This document shows positions 28,509 through 38,115 of a DNA stretch of 64,000 bases, one piece after another. Positions within the stretch are counted from its first letter, which is position 1, and each line of letters opens with the position of its first letter. The stretch is from an uncultured Desulfovibrionaceae bacterium (GTDB lineage: Bacteria; Desulfobacterota; Desulfovibrionia; Desulfovibrionales; Desulfovibrionaceae), in the NCBI GenBank assembly GCA_944325195.1, contig CALUZB010000004.1, forward strand, positions 620,001 to 684,000. Reading direction: 5' to 3'. The position numbers and the translations under genes are program-made. The notes under the pieces were generated by a model, which was given only the letters and a program-made list of their open reading frames with translations, ran no database searches and was not told the DNA's origin.

Positions 28509-28540
28509 CGAAAAGCGCGCGATTTGAAGCGCGCTTTTCG
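28509..28540. terminator. Rho-independent terminator, both strands
   Basis: CGAAAAGCGCGC and GCGCGCTTTTCG form a 12-bp perfect stem around an 8-base loop; A and T runs lie in the arms, so it can work for either strand. Confidence 0.8.
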
Positions 28541-28584
28541 GTTAGACCACATACCTGCATTTTATTGTTATCTTTTAGTGCTGC

Positions 28585-28788
28585 TCAAGCATTATTTCGT
28601 AGGGCATTAAGTTCATTCAGTGCGTGCGGATTGTCAGCCGCCGCTAAGTACAGGTACTGAGTGAGCCATGCTGGTTGTTCCGCTTCATCAAAAATTTTTT
28701 TATGGTTTGAGGCCTCTTCAAAAGGCGGGAAAGAAACGGTCAACAAATCGCCAAAGCCGATGAAGTCATTTTCAGCACCACCTGCCAT
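28585..28788 (-). pseudogene. Possible C-terminal remnant of a small protein
   Basis: A 67-codon minus-strand frame has a protein-like composition (FIGFGDLLTVSFPPFEEA, later LYLAAADNPHALNELNAL) but no RBS at its ATG and no family that I know. It may be the tail of a degraded gene. The evidence is thin. Confidence 0.25.
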
Positions 28789-28943
28789 TTATGGGGGCAA
28801 TCAGCATGACTCCGAGCAGCCAGCGCTTAAGTCAGTCGGCGGTTGGCAGTGACTGTGATTAAAACGTGAAAGTAAAGAATAATTGGCTATAACTCATTAA
28901 TCTTCTCTGAATTTGAGGCCTCAGAGTGTGGAGGAAAGCTCTC

Positions 28944-29555
28944 ATGAATATTTTTGTTTTTGACCTGGACTCAACAGTTACTAAGGCGGAATTGCTGCCT
29001 GAAATCGCTAAAGCGGTTGACATGGATATCGACATGGCCCACCTCACCCAGCAGGCCTTGGATGGAGCTGTTCCGTTCGAAGAATCATTTCGTCAAAGAT
29101 TTGACCTGCTCAAACATGTTCCTTTGAATGTTATTCGACAAGTCGCAGATAAAATTGCAATTGATGAGAATATCGGCAAGTTTATCCGCGAGCACCCCAT
29201 GCAATGCGTGATTGCCACGGGAAATGTTGACATCTGGGTAAAGCCGATTACCGATAAGCTTGGTTGCCGGGTATTCGCGTCACATGCAGAGATGACTGCA
29301 AGCGGGCTCCCTTGTCTGGTTACAGTTCTGCATAAGAGGACGGTCATGCAAAGCCTTCGCTCTGAGTTGTCTGAAGATTCGAAAATCGTTGCCATAGGCG
29401 ACTCTGCCAATGATATCCCCATGTTTGAACTGGCTGATTACGCTGTTGCGTATGGCGGCGTGAATGAACCGACTGATAAGGTAAAGTCTGCGGCGCACGC
29501 ATTTATTAACGACAGTGCTGAGCTGGTTCAGCGCTTGCTTTATTTTTGTGATTAG
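28944..29555 (+). CDS. HAD phosphatase, SerB-like
   Basis: A 203-residue HAD hydrolase similar to phosphoserine phosphatase. MNIFVFDLDSTVTKAELLPE holds the DxDST nucleophile motif, the cap is short and helical, and IVAIGDSANDIPMFELADYA gives motifs III-IV (GDSxND). Phosphoserine phosphatase is possible, but its position at the head of the polysaccharide cluster also suggests a sugar- or lipid-phosphate substrate. The RBS is GGAGGAAAG; ATG 28944 is preferred over 28926. Confidence 0.78.
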   Translation: MNIFVFDLDSTVTKAELLPEIAKAVDMDIDMAHLTQQALDGAVPFEESFRQRFDLLKHVPLNVIRQVADKIAIDENIGKFIREHPMQCVIATGNVDIWVKPITDKLGCRVFASHAEMTASGLPCLVTVLHKRTVMQSLRSELSEDSKIVAIGDSANDIPMFELADYAVAYGGVNEPTDKVKSAAHAFINDSAELVQRLLYFCD

Positions 29556-29606
29556 ATGGTGTGGTATGAAATTTGCTATAACTCATGGGTTAATATAGGG
29601 GGTTAT

Positions 29607-29816
29607 ATGAGAAAGTTCAAAGTAAGCCCTGTGCTGAAAATTACAATTCTGCTTTTTGGTTTGGTTTTATTACTTCCGAATGCAGCTCATGCCGCCGGCT
29701 ATCTTGATCCGGGTTCCGGCAGCACCATTGCGCAGGGGGTTATTGCCGTTGTTGCGGTTATCAGCAGGTTTTTCAGAAAAGTAAAATCCTTTTTCATCAG
29801 AGCGGAAAGGAAATAA
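29607..29816 (+). CDS. Small membrane protein with YLDPGSGS motif
   Basis: A 69-residue protein with a signal-peptide-like start (ITILLFGLVLLLPNAAHAAG), directly followed by YLDPGSGSTIAQGVIAV and a short basic tail. Small proteins with a (Y)LDPG(T/S)GS motif after a signal occur in bacterial glycan loci beside large sulfatase- or glycosyltransferase-type membrane proteins (recollection, not checked here). It ends 2 bp before the next gene (GTG 29819), so the two are co-translated. ATG 29607 has AGGGGGT upstream. Function unknown. Confidence 0.7.
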   Translation: MRKFKVSPVLKITILLFGLVLLLPNAAHAAGYLDPGSGSTIAQGVIAVVAVISRFFRKVKSFFIRAERK

Positions 29817-29818
29817 CA

Positions 29819-32584
29819 GTGGTTTCTTTTTTTGAAAGCCCGGTATTGCTGTGCATATTGGCAACGCTTGCTCCCACAGTTGCGTTTGTTTCAGTGAATA
29901 CCAAGTTTTTTACCATGCGGCAGATGGTGCAGTCGTCTTTGGTTGCGGCGACAATCGGCGGAATTATTGGGGCAGTTGTTTGGTACGCATTTTTACGACT
30001 GGAGTCTGTCGGGGTAGCAGAAGCGTATATTCATGGGCTGCTTGCTCTTGTAACTGGGCTGCTCTTTTTGGTTTTCAGCGAAAGGTTGGTGACTGAATTA
30101 ATAGTTTCCAGAAAGGCTAGGGTTGTCGTGGTTTTAGGGGCTTTAATCGCTTTAGTCCTGCTTTCGATTGTGCTCGGCCCCGCTGTTGTCACCTGGCTGT
30201 TATTGATTTATTTAGCTTTTTCCTTGTTTGATTTGTTCAAAAAAAATACCAGACAAAAAGAGTTGCTTGTTTATGAAAGCTTGAGGTCTAAAGACTCGAA
30301 AGCTGTTGTATCAGAACGGAAAGCCAAGAGACCATTCAAGTATAAGCCTAATGTCTATCTGCTTTTTTTGGAGTCCATACATTCCGAAAAGGGAGCGGAG
30401 CAGATTTATAATATTCCGCCAGATCCGGAAATGGCGATTTTTTATCAAAAACACAAGTTTACTGTTTATGATAATTTTTTTTCGAATAATGCCTGGACAT
30501 TGCACTCCTTAAATTCTCTCATTGAAAACAAGCTGAATGCTATAATCAGCGAACTCAGCTACCCGCCGTATGTGTTCAATCATTTCATGCAGAATGGATA
30601 TAAGATTAATATCTTCGACAGAGGGACTTATGTATTTGGCAGATACTCCAAATGGGCGGATTACTGCTCATTCTTTTTGCCGTTATGGATAAAAAGGCTA
30701 TATGGGTTCTGTGGCTCCCTGTTTGCTCAATCTTCATTTCTTAGAAAGGCGGTTTGTGGGGTAGATCTGTTTGAAACTGGCATCAGCTTTGACTACACAT
30801 ATAGTGCTGTAGAGCAAAGGCTGAAAATCGACACGGGGTATCCTGTTTTTAATATCATCAGATTCGGGGCCCGGCACAATGATTATAATTTTTATTCATA
30901 CAAAGCTTGGGAAGAACTTTATGTCCCCATTTATATTAGGACCCAGGGCGAGATAAAAAGGATGGTAGAGCTTATTGTATCCCATGACCCGAAAGCTTTG
31001 ATTATTGCTACTGGCGATCATGGAGCGATGCAATACCTGGATATGTGGGCCAATGGGGATATAAATGAGAATATCGCTAAAAAAGGTTTGACCCATGATC
31101 TGGTGGCCAGATCGTTTTTTGATGTACTGCTTGCCGTCAGATGGCCTGATTGGGTTGCTGTCCCGCCCAAAATTTATACACATATAAATATATTCAAGCA
31201 TCTGTTCGCCATATTGTGCGAAGACAAATCAATCCTGTCAGAAATGAAGGCGGATATATCTCAAAAGGACAATTTTCTGGTTGCAGATAAAGGTCGGCCG
31301 CTTAAGCAGTTCCAACATGTCGGATCAGGTCTTCTTGACTATGATATTGAAGAGGCTGAAAAGACTCTTGACAGCAACCCCGAAGATAAAGGCAGTCAAA
31401 TCCAATTGGCTGAACTGCTTTTAAAAAAGAGCCCTGTCAAGGCAGAGCGCATTCTGAAGGATGTGTTGAAGCAGGGGCCGGATTTTGCTGCTGAGTCAAT
31501 GCTGGGCAATCTGTTTTTTGAACAAAACAGAATAGATGAGGCTAAGAACATATATTCTGCCAGGGTGCAGAAAGAGGCAAGCGTCGATGATTATTTGAAA
31601 TATGCCACTATCCTGAAGGCGCTAGGAAAGCCTGATGAAGCGCTTGGCCTGTTGCTCGATTCAAAAAAACAACTGGGGGCTTTTGACCCGCAAATAGCGT
31701 CTATGTTGATTTCTCTTTACTTTTACTTGGGACGCTATGATGATGGAATAAATTTTTACAGAAGCAACTACAAGGTTGAGAAGAATGAAAACAGCTTGGC
31801 CACATTATTATATTTCAAACTGCTGTTCCATAAAGAGGAGTTTGAGAAAATAGATCAGTACTTTTCTCTTCTTCCCTCGCGCTCCTTGCGTATTCTACTG
31901 AACTTATCGGTTTATAATATCGGTTTTACCTTAATTAATATGCGTAGGAAAGACTGGTCAGCTCCGCTGAAAGCCTATCTTGCGAAGTCAAATGGTATAC
32001 CGGATGGCGGCTGGAGCAGCTTTGCCAGCTATTACTGTTTGGAAAAGCAGGGGGACTTGAAATCAGTTACAAAACAAATTTTTGAACATATTGGGAATAA
32101 TGCCAGATATAGTGCGCAGTTGGCCGAATATCTTGGAAAATTGCTCATTCGGAATAATATCAGGTCTGATGATTTCAAGGTATTTACAGAGCTTGCTGCG
32201 AACAGCGTGGAAGAGCGTTTTCTGGAATATAAGAAAGCGGGCATTTTTGATGAGGTTTGGTATAAAAACAAATATCTGAAGGGGAAATCGGGTGCGGGAC
32301 ATTTACACCCGATCATGCATTATCAGTATTACGGCATGTATGAAGGCGCCTGTCCCAATAAATACTTCGACACATACCATTATATCGAATCCGTCAGGGA
32401 CGTCTTCCAGCAAGGAATAGATCCGCTTTGGCACTATCTGCACGCCGGAACCTGGAACCTGGTTGATCCTTCACTGACCTTCTGCACAAGACGTTATATG
32501 TATGAGCATAAAATTCCGCTTGGCGGGCAAAACCCTATTGTACATCTGTTGGCTCAGGAGCGATCGGGTAAAACCTTATCCTGA
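29819..32584 (+). CDS. Membrane sulfatase/LTA-synthase-like enzyme with TPR and glycan-type C-terminal repeats
   Basis: A 921-residue protein starting at GTG with a good site (AAAGGA). Residues 1-140 hold about four or five transmembrane helices. From about 165 to 470 is an alkaline-phosphatase/sulfatase superfamily domain with VYLLFLESIHSEKG, NNAWTLHSLNSLIE (a threonine where LTA-synthase-like enzymes keep the nucleophile) and LIIATGDHGAMQYLD, the metal-binding DH motif. From about 490 to 730 helical TPR-like repeats follow. The C-terminal 110 residues contain two WY/YF...HYLxxG modules (HPIMHYQYYGMYEGA, DPLWHYLHAGTW) like those in bacterial glycosyltransferases. A role adding a phospho-polyol or phosphoethanolamine unit to the glycan is likely but inferred. 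Confidence 0.78.
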   Translation: MVSFFESPVLLCILATLAPTVAFVSVNTKFFTMRQMVQSSLVAATIGGIIGAVVWYAFLRLESVGVAEAYIHGLLALVTGLLFLVFSERLVTELIVSRKARVVVVLGALIALVLLSIVLGPAVVTWLLLIYLAFSLFDLFKKNTRQKELLVYESLRSKDSKAVVSERKAKRPFKYKPNVYLLFLESIHSEKGAEQIYNIPPDPEMAIFYQKHKFTVYDNFFSNNAWTLHSLNSLIENKLNAIISELSYPPYVFNHFMQNGYKINIFDRGTYVFGRYSKWADYCSFFLPLWIKRLYGFCGSLFAQSSFLRKAVCGVDLFETGISFDYTYSAVEQRLKIDTGYPVFNIIRFGARHNDYNFYSYKAWEELYVPIYIRTQGEIKRMVELIVSHDPKALIIATGDHGAMQYLDMWANGDINENIAKKGLTHDLVARSFFDVLLAVRWPDWVAVPPKIYTHINIFKHLFAILCEDKSILSEMKADISQKDNFLVADKGRPLKQFQHVGSGLLDYDIEEAEKTLDSNPEDKGSQIQLAELLLKKSPVKAERILKDVLKQGPDFAAESMLGNLFFEQNRIDEAKNIYSARVQKEASVDDYLKYATILKALGKPDEALGLLLDSKKQLGAFDPQIASMLISLYFYLGRYDDGINFYRSNYKVEKNENSLATLLYFKLLFHKEEFEKIDQYFSLLPSRSLRILLNLSVYNIGFTLINMRRKDWSAPLKAYLAKSNGIPDGGWSSFASYYCLEKQGDLKSVTKQIFEHIGNNARYSAQLAEYLGKLLIRNNIRSDDFKVFTELAANSVEERFLEYKKAGIFDEVWYKNKYLKGKSGAGHLHPIMHYQYYGMYEGACPNKYFDTYHYIESVRDVFQQGIDPLWHYLHAGTWNLVDPSLTFCTRRYMYEHKIPLGGQNPIVHLLAQERSGKTLS

Positions 32585-32597
32585 GCAGGAGGAATAA

Positions 32598-34013
32598 ATG
32601 CAGAAGGTCTTTGGTTCGTTCCGTGACCCTTCCGGGTATGTCTATGACAACGGTGAAGATATCTATCGTACCATAAACCGGGTCTATCAAAGCCAGTGGG
32701 AAACCATGACCCGCTCCGGGTTCCTTGACGGTCTGGTTGAACAGGGTTGTGTGTGCGGGTTTTCGGAAATGTTGCCGGAGCAATTGCCGGCGAGTTTGGG
32801 GGGTAAGGAAGTCTGGAAGGCGATTAAGGTTGAGAGAATACCTTTTATCTCTTATCCCTACGAGTGGTCTTTCGACCAATTGAAGGATGCGGCTTTGCTG
32901 ACTCTGGATATCCAGAAGTCGGCATTGACCAATAATCTGTCTACCAAAGACGCATCAGCCTATAATATTCAATTTCATGGCTCCAAGGCCCTGTTTATAG
33001 ACCTTTTGTCCTTTGACCACTACCATGAGGGTGACCCGTGGCAAGCATACCGGCAGTTTTGTATGCACTTTTTAGCCCCGCTGGCTCTGCACCGTCATAA
33101 TCTGTATCTCGGCTCGCTTTCCAGACTGTGGATAGACGGCATTCCTTTACCTGTGGCTTCAGCGCTGTTGCCCTGGAAGTCGCAATTGTCGCTGGGATTG
33201 CAGATGCACATTCATACCCATGCCCGCATGGAGAAAAAGCATTCCGACGGGCGGGCGGCCCGACGAAAAGTGGAGGCCACCAAAGTAAGTAAGAACGCCT
33301 TGCTCGCCATTGTCGAATCATTGGAGAGCTCCGTAAGGTCTTTGAATCTGCCGAAGGTAGATACGGAATGGGGCGAATATTACAGCGATACAAACTACAC
33401 GGCAACAGCAGAGCAAACAAAAGAAGGCATTGTGAACGAGCTTGCCGCCGGTTGTGCTTCTAAAGGCCATCGGACATTGGCTGTGGATCTGGGCGCAAAC
33501 AACGGGAAGTACAGCGCCATATTGGCCGCGCATTTTGACTATGTGGTGGCGGCCGATATTGACCCTGTGGCAGTGAACAGCCATTACAACCACCTGAAAG
33601 CAAGCGGGAATAATAATATTCTCCCCTTGGTGCTGGACTTGGGCAACCCCTCTCCGGGGCTGGGTTGGATGTGTCGTGAAAGAGACTCCTTTTCCGCAAG
33701 ATGTAAAGCGAATTTTGTAACGGCTTTGGCCCTGGTTCACCATCTCAGGTTTACAGTGGGAATACCTTTTCCGCTAATGGCCGCATTTTTTGCCGAGCAC
33801 GTTTTGCCGGGCGGGTATTTATTGGTTGAGTTTGTGCCGCGGGAGGATAGCCAGGTGCAAAGGCTGTTAGCCGCCAGAGACGATATCTTCACTGATTATA
33901 CTTTGGATGCGTTCTGTGAAGCTTTAGCTCCGCAGTTCCAGAAAGAGTGTGTTCTGCCGGTCGCTGACTCGCTCCGGTACTTAATTTTATTTAAACGCAG
34001 AAATGATGAATAA
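32598..34013 (+). CDS. SAM-dependent methyltransferase, NoeA-like
   Basis: A 471-residue cytoplasmic protein. The N-terminal domain begins FGSFRDPSGYVYDNGEDIYR and includes KVERIPFISYPYEWSFDQLK, a pattern in NoeA-type nodulation-factor methyltransferases and other glycan-cluster enzymes. The C-terminal half (from about 290) is a class I methyltransferase with LAVDLGANNGKYSAILAAHF and VVAADIDPVAVNSH, and LALVHHLRF further on. The substrate is probably a sugar or lipid-linked glycan. RBS AGGAGGAA; 13 bp after the sulfatase gene. Confidence 0.82.
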   Translation: MQKVFGSFRDPSGYVYDNGEDIYRTINRVYQSQWETMTRSGFLDGLVEQGCVCGFSEMLPEQLPASLGGKEVWKAIKVERIPFISYPYEWSFDQLKDAALLTLDIQKSALTNNLSTKDASAYNIQFHGSKALFIDLLSFDHYHEGDPWQAYRQFCMHFLAPLALHRHNLYLGSLSRLWIDGIPLPVASALLPWKSQLSLGLQMHIHTHARMEKKHSDGRAARRKVEATKVSKNALLAIVESLESSVRSLNLPKVDTEWGEYYSDTNYTATAEQTKEGIVNELAAGCASKGHRTLAVDLGANNGKYSAILAAHFDYVVAADIDPVAVNSHYNHLKASGNNNILPLVLDLGNPSPGLGWMCRERDSFSARCKANFVTALALVHHLRFTVGIPFPLMAAFFAEHVLPGGYLLVEFVPREDSQVQRLLAARDDIFTDYTLDAFCEALAPQFQKECVLPVADSLRYLILFKRRNDE

Positions 34014-34027
34014 TTTTAGGAACTGAA

Positions 34028-35233
34028 ATGTCAGAGCTCACTGTCGATATGCTTTTAAAGCTTGCCGAGGTTTCCGGGAACACACCCAAGATTCCGGATT
34101 TGGTATTGTTTCTCGGACGTAACGGCGGCGGATTGTTTGATAACGCCAAGCACTGTTACCTTGAAACTGTGCGTAATAAATACCGGTTCAAAAGTGTATT
34201 TTATACGGCGTCTCCCCGGGCGGAGCGGGAATTGAGCGCGCTTGGTGTTTCATTTATAAATGAGCTGGACTTTGAACTGCTCAGCAGAGTCGCCTTGATA
34301 GTGTGCGACGATTTTTATTGGCGAGAAAGTTTGGTTGAATATATAACCAAGGGGGCGAAGATCTTTCAGCTTTGGCACGGGATACCGCTCAAGTCCATTG
34401 GAATGGTTCAGGCGACTATCGAGCACCGGAACATGTCCCCTGAGCGCCAACGCTGGATTCGCTTCGGGTACAGCGGTTATAATACGGTGCTTTCCACCTC
34501 GGAATATGTCAGCCGGGAGATCTTCAGCCAGGTATTTGAAACCGGAAAGTTTGTGAATTTAGGTTACCCCCGCAACGATGTTTTGTTGCGTCCGGCAACG
34601 AAACTCGACAGGCTGGATATGCTTAACGTGCCCAGGGATATTCTGGCTCGTCTGCAAAGACAGCGCAAAGCCGGCGGCAAGGTTGTTGTTTACATGCCCA
34701 CTTTTCGCGACTACAATGCGAACGGCGAAGTGAACGGCACTCAAAATGCCGGGTGTTATCTGGATATTGCGGCGCTTGGCGAATTTGGGCGACGCAACGG
34801 CGTGCTGTTCCTGCTCAAGTATCATCCTTATGTAAAGGATATTCCCGCCGCCCTCCCGGAATCATGCATTTTCTGTCCGCACACAGCGGACATCTATCCG
34901 CTTCTGCGCTTTTCCGACGCCCTGCTTACCGATTATTCATCAGTATATTTTGATTATTTGCTGCTCAACCGGCCCATTCACTACTTTACCCCGGATAAAG
35001 AGGAATATGAACGGAAAGATCGTAAATTCATGCTGAATTTTGACGATTGGACACCCGGCGTAAAAAGCCGCTCCCAGGAGGAATGCTTTGCGGCGCTGAC
35101 TGATTTGCTGGCTGCCGATATGAACGACGGCTTTGAGGGCGAACGCTTGCGGATGCGCGATATCCTGTTTGAACATATTGATGATCGGGCTGCAGTCAGA
35201 TGTTGCGAATATATAACCGAGCTTTTGGGCTGA
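34028..35233 (+). CDS. CDP-glycerol:glycerophosphotransferase family protein
   Basis: A 401-residue GT-B enzyme of the TagB/TagF family. Key marks are QLWHGIPLKSIG, the NLGYPRNDVLL segment, VVYMPTFRDY, FLLKYHPYVKD, and LLTDYSSVYFDYLLLNRPIH. The family moves a polyol phosphate from a CDP-linked donor onto a glycan or lipid. It is about half the length of TagF, so it probably adds a single unit (TagB-like). Together with the sulfatase-like gene upstream it points to a phosphopolyol decoration. No gene for CDP-glycerol synthesis (tagD) lies in the window. Confidence 0.88.
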   Translation: MSELTVDMLLKLAEVSGNTPKIPDLVLFLGRNGGGLFDNAKHCYLETVRNKYRFKSVFYTASPRAERELSALGVSFINELDFELLSRVALIVCDDFYWRESLVEYITKGAKIFQLWHGIPLKSIGMVQATIEHRNMSPERQRWIRFGYSGYNTVLSTSEYVSREIFSQVFETGKFVNLGYPRNDVLLRPATKLDRLDMLNVPRDILARLQRQRKAGGKVVVYMPTFRDYNANGEVNGTQNAGCYLDIAALGEFGRRNGVLFLLKYHPYVKDIPAALPESCIFCPHTADIYPLLRFSDALLTDYSSVYFDYLLLNRPIHYFTPDKEEYERKDRKFMLNFDDWTPGVKSRSQEECFAALTDLLAADMNDGFEGERLRMRDILFEHIDDRAAVRCCEYITELLG

Positions 35234-35353
35234 GGATAACATGCCTGCTTGCGGGGCGGGTCTATATCAGGCCTGAAGGGTGTGGTATTGAGTTGGTGGC
35301 TTTGGAGCACAAAGTCTGCTGTTTCTTTAATTATCTTTAAGGTTGATTATCCT

Positions 35354-38083
35354 ATGCCGTTTCCGAGTAAGCAACAAATATTGAAGCAGAAGCAAAGAAC
35401 TTTGGAAGCAGCCACAGCCGCCTGTGGGCTGCAAGATATTCCCGTCGGACTGTTTGACGAGGTGTTGGACTTTCTGACTTATTATGGAGATTCCCCGCGC
35501 CTGGCCCATTGGGTAAAAGACGTATATCTGAGCCGGGGTATAATTCAACCGCCTTGTCCGGAACCAACACCGCTGGTTTCCGTGATCATACCCTGCCATA
35601 ATTACGGACGCTATTTGCGGGAATGCGTGGAAAGCGTGCTGATGCAGACCATGCCGAATTGGGAAATTATCATCGTGGATGACGGCAGCACAGATAACAC
35701 GCCGGAAGTAGCTGCAAAAATTCTAGATGATTTTCCGGAGCATAAAATCCGCCTGATCAGTCAGGAGTGCCAGGGCATAGTTCAGCCGCGCAACCGGGGA
35801 GTGACTCTTGCCAAAGGCGAGTTCATTCTGCCTTTAGATGCGGATGACCTGATTGCTCCGACGTTTCTGGAAAAGACCGTAGCAACGCTTCAGGCGGATG
35901 ATGACCTTGGCTATGTAAGCACGCGAGCATTGTTTTTCGGCAGTTCCAACAAGATATGGCCAATGGAGCCGTTTGTTCCTTTAGCCCTTCTGGTGGCAAA
36001 TCAGCAGGGCAATACTACCCTTTACCGCAAAAAGATGTGGAAAGATGTAGGCGGATATGAAAAGGAAATGATTTACGGCTATATGGATTGGGAATTCTGG
36101 ATTCACTGCACTAAAGCCGGTTGGGTTGGTCGGCAGCTTGAAGAGCCTCTTTATTTATATAGGCGGAAGGATAACTCCGTGGTGATGCAGGCCAAGAAGC
36201 GCGATGTGAATATAAAGAAGCAAATAGTGTCACTGCACCCGGAAATTTATGACACCGCCAAGCTGGCTGCCGTCGGAGATGAGATCAACAATAAAAATTG
36301 GATCCCGCCCGGGCTCTTGCGCTCACCCCTGCTCATTCCGCCGCGGCCCGGGCAGAAGCCGCAACCGGTTCTGTTTTCAGTTGCCGAATATTTATCAGTT
36401 CAATCGTTCAAGCGTATGGTGCTTAATCAGCTTGCCGAGATTTTCCCCGGGCATCTGTCCATGTTCATGGGGGGGGATGCGGGTAACGGTGAATTGGGCT
36501 CATTTACACAGTTCTTTTCACTATTGTCCGGAAAAATGGATGCCTATATCCTAGCGGGTAAGCGTAAGGAAGCAGGACTGCTCGCATTACAATTGCTTTC
36601 CAGTTATCCTTTGTGTAAGAATGGCGTTATCAAAGCCTTGCAGGCTATTTCTTCCGGTTTATGTCCGCAGGCAAGCTACGAGGCAGGCAAGCTTTACTAT
36701 TCCATTTTTCCTGATGATGAAATGGCGGAATGTCTGGCTAAACTCCTTTATGCCACTATCCCGGCTGAGGACAGTTTGTATACTCTGGGCCTGCTGGAAG
36801 GTGTTGCTCAATTGGCGCCGAATTTTCCGGAAATAGCAGAAAAACTGGCGGGAATGAAAGAAAGGTTGGGTTTCTCTTTCGGCAGTGATGAGAAAACCGC
36901 TCCAATATGGTATGTGGCGGATGAATTTGGTTATGTGCGCGGCAATATCCATGGGGTGAATAAAGCGCGGGTAATGACCATGTCTTCAATATTGCAGGGG
37001 CGCAATGGGCCTGAAGTTTGTATAGTTACCCCTCTTCACGCTAATATTGCCGAGGCTGTTTCCCTGTTTTATAAAAAGCTGGAGCAGACCGCCCCGGACA
37101 AAGACCACCGGCTCCCTCAATGGTGTTGTACAAAACCGACAAACGGCGGCGCTGGCTTTATTTCAGTTCCGGCGGTGAAGCCGGGCGTTGTTATCACGGA
37201 AGGAGTGCGCCTGGAGGCATATGACTACTTCAAGGTACTGAAATGTGAAGGGGTGCAGCCAACGGTATTCATGCACCATGCTTCGCCAAAACAATATGAA
37301 AAGGCCTACACCGGCGACTTTATACTTCCAGAGCTTCTAAGGGTTCTTGAAAGATACAAATACAACATTTGTGTTTCCCGGAATGTGATGGATGAGTGGA
37401 AACAGATACCCTCTCTGGCTGAAAAGAACTGGACATATATTCCTAATTGCGTCCCGGATGAGGAGGATGCAATTCTGCTGAGCGGGGTTGACAAACAAGA
37501 TATTCGAAAAAAATTACAACTTCCGGAAAATGTGTTTATCGGTCTTTGTCTGGCCAGCGTTCAAACCCGTAAGGGGCAGGATATTCTTTTGCGCCAGTTG
37601 CATGAAGTGCTGAAAAAAGCTCCGGAATCTCTGTTTCTGTTTGCTGGACCTGTTTTGTGGCATTGGGGCGGCGGCGAAATCGTAGATTATGCGCAAGCAA
37701 ACTTCACGCCTGAAAATGTCAGGATTTTGGGCTCAAAACCGAATCCGTTTGAGTATATTCTGGCGGCGGATTGTCTGATATTGCCGTCGCGTGAGGAAGC
37801 ATTGCCGCTTACTATTCTTGAAGCGATGTTATTAGGCAGGCCGGTTATCGCCGCGAGTGTGAACGGTATCCCTGAACTCGTGGTGCCGGAAGAAACAGGT
37901 CTGCTGTTTGCGCACAACACTCCAAGTGATTTGGCAAAACATATTTTGCGTTTGGTTGGTGATCCCGGTCTGGCTGAGAAAATGGGGCAGGCCGGGCGCA
38001 AGCGATATTTTGCAAACTTTTCGCGTGAGCGCCATACCGCTAGATGGCATGAGTTTTGCAATTTAATCGGAGCCCGTAAGTGA
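35354..38083 (+). CDS. Bifunctional GT2-GT4 glycosyltransferase
   Basis: A 909-residue fusion. Residues about 70-290 are a GT2 domain: LVSVIIPCHNYGRYLRECVE, IIIVDDGSTDNTPEV, and LPLDADDLIAP as DxD motif. A middle helical region (about 380-560) links to a GT4 domain, where residues about 580-710 are the acceptor half and about 710-900 the donor half (LASVQTRKGQDILLRQL, ILPSREEALPLTILEAMLLG, the E(x)7E-type motif). Two different sugars are probably added in turn. ATG 35354 is chosen over 35249 because AAGGTT precedes it and the added residues look random. A G8 tract (36469-36476) lies between the two domains. Confidence 0.86.
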   Translation: MPFPSKQQILKQKQRTLEAATAACGLQDIPVGLFDEVLDFLTYYGDSPRLAHWVKDVYLSRGIIQPPCPEPTPLVSVIIPCHNYGRYLRECVESVLMQTMPNWEIIIVDDGSTDNTPEVAAKILDDFPEHKIRLISQECQGIVQPRNRGVTLAKGEFILPLDADDLIAPTFLEKTVATLQADDDLGYVSTRALFFGSSNKIWPMEPFVPLALLVANQQGNTTLYRKKMWKDVGGYEKEMIYGYMDWEFWIHCTKAGWVGRQLEEPLYLYRRKDNSVVMQAKKRDVNIKKQIVSLHPEIYDTAKLAAVGDEINNKNWIPPGLLRSPLLIPPRPGQKPQPVLFSVAEYLSVQSFKRMVLNQLAEIFPGHLSMFMGGDAGNGELGSFTQFFSLLSGKMDAYILAGKRKEAGLLALQLLSSYPLCKNGVIKALQAISSGLCPQASYEAGKLYYSIFPDDEMAECLAKLLYATIPAEDSLYTLGLLEGVAQLAPNFPEIAEKLAGMKERLGFSFGSDEKTAPIWYVADEFGYVRGNIHGVNKARVMTMSSILQGRNGPEVCIVTPLHANIAEAVSLFYKKLEQTAPDKDHRLPQWCCTKPTNGGAGFISVPAVKPGVVITEGVRLEAYDYFKVLKCEGVQPTVFMHHASPKQYEKAYTGDFILPELLRVLERYKYNICVSRNVMDEWKQIPSLAEKNWTYIPNCVPDEEDAILLSGVDKQDIRKKLQLPENVFIGLCLASVQTRKGQDILLRQLHEVLKKAPESLFLFAGPVLWHWGGGEIVDYAQANFTPENVRILGSKPNPFEYILAADCLILPSREEALPLTILEAMLLGRPVIAASVNGIPELVVPEETGLLFAHNTPSDLAKHILRLVGDPGLAEKMGQAGRKRYFANFSRERHTARWHEFCNLIGARK
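36469..36476 (+). repeat. G8 homopolymer inside the GT2-GT4 gene
   Basis: Eight consecutive G lie in frame as part of ATG GGG GGG GAT (about codons 372-375), between the two glycosyltransferase domains. A slip here would leave a GT2-only protein. Confidence 0.9.
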
Positions 38084-38115
38084 ACACTTAGATAATAAAG
38101 AGTGGAAGGTAGCCT

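Larger units (their letters stand above)
28487..28943. other. Intergenic region with terminator and possible gene remnant
   Basis: It contains a strong bidirectional hairpin (28509-28540) and a 67-codon minus-strand frame (28585-28788). The rest shows no structure I recognise. Confidence 0.5.
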
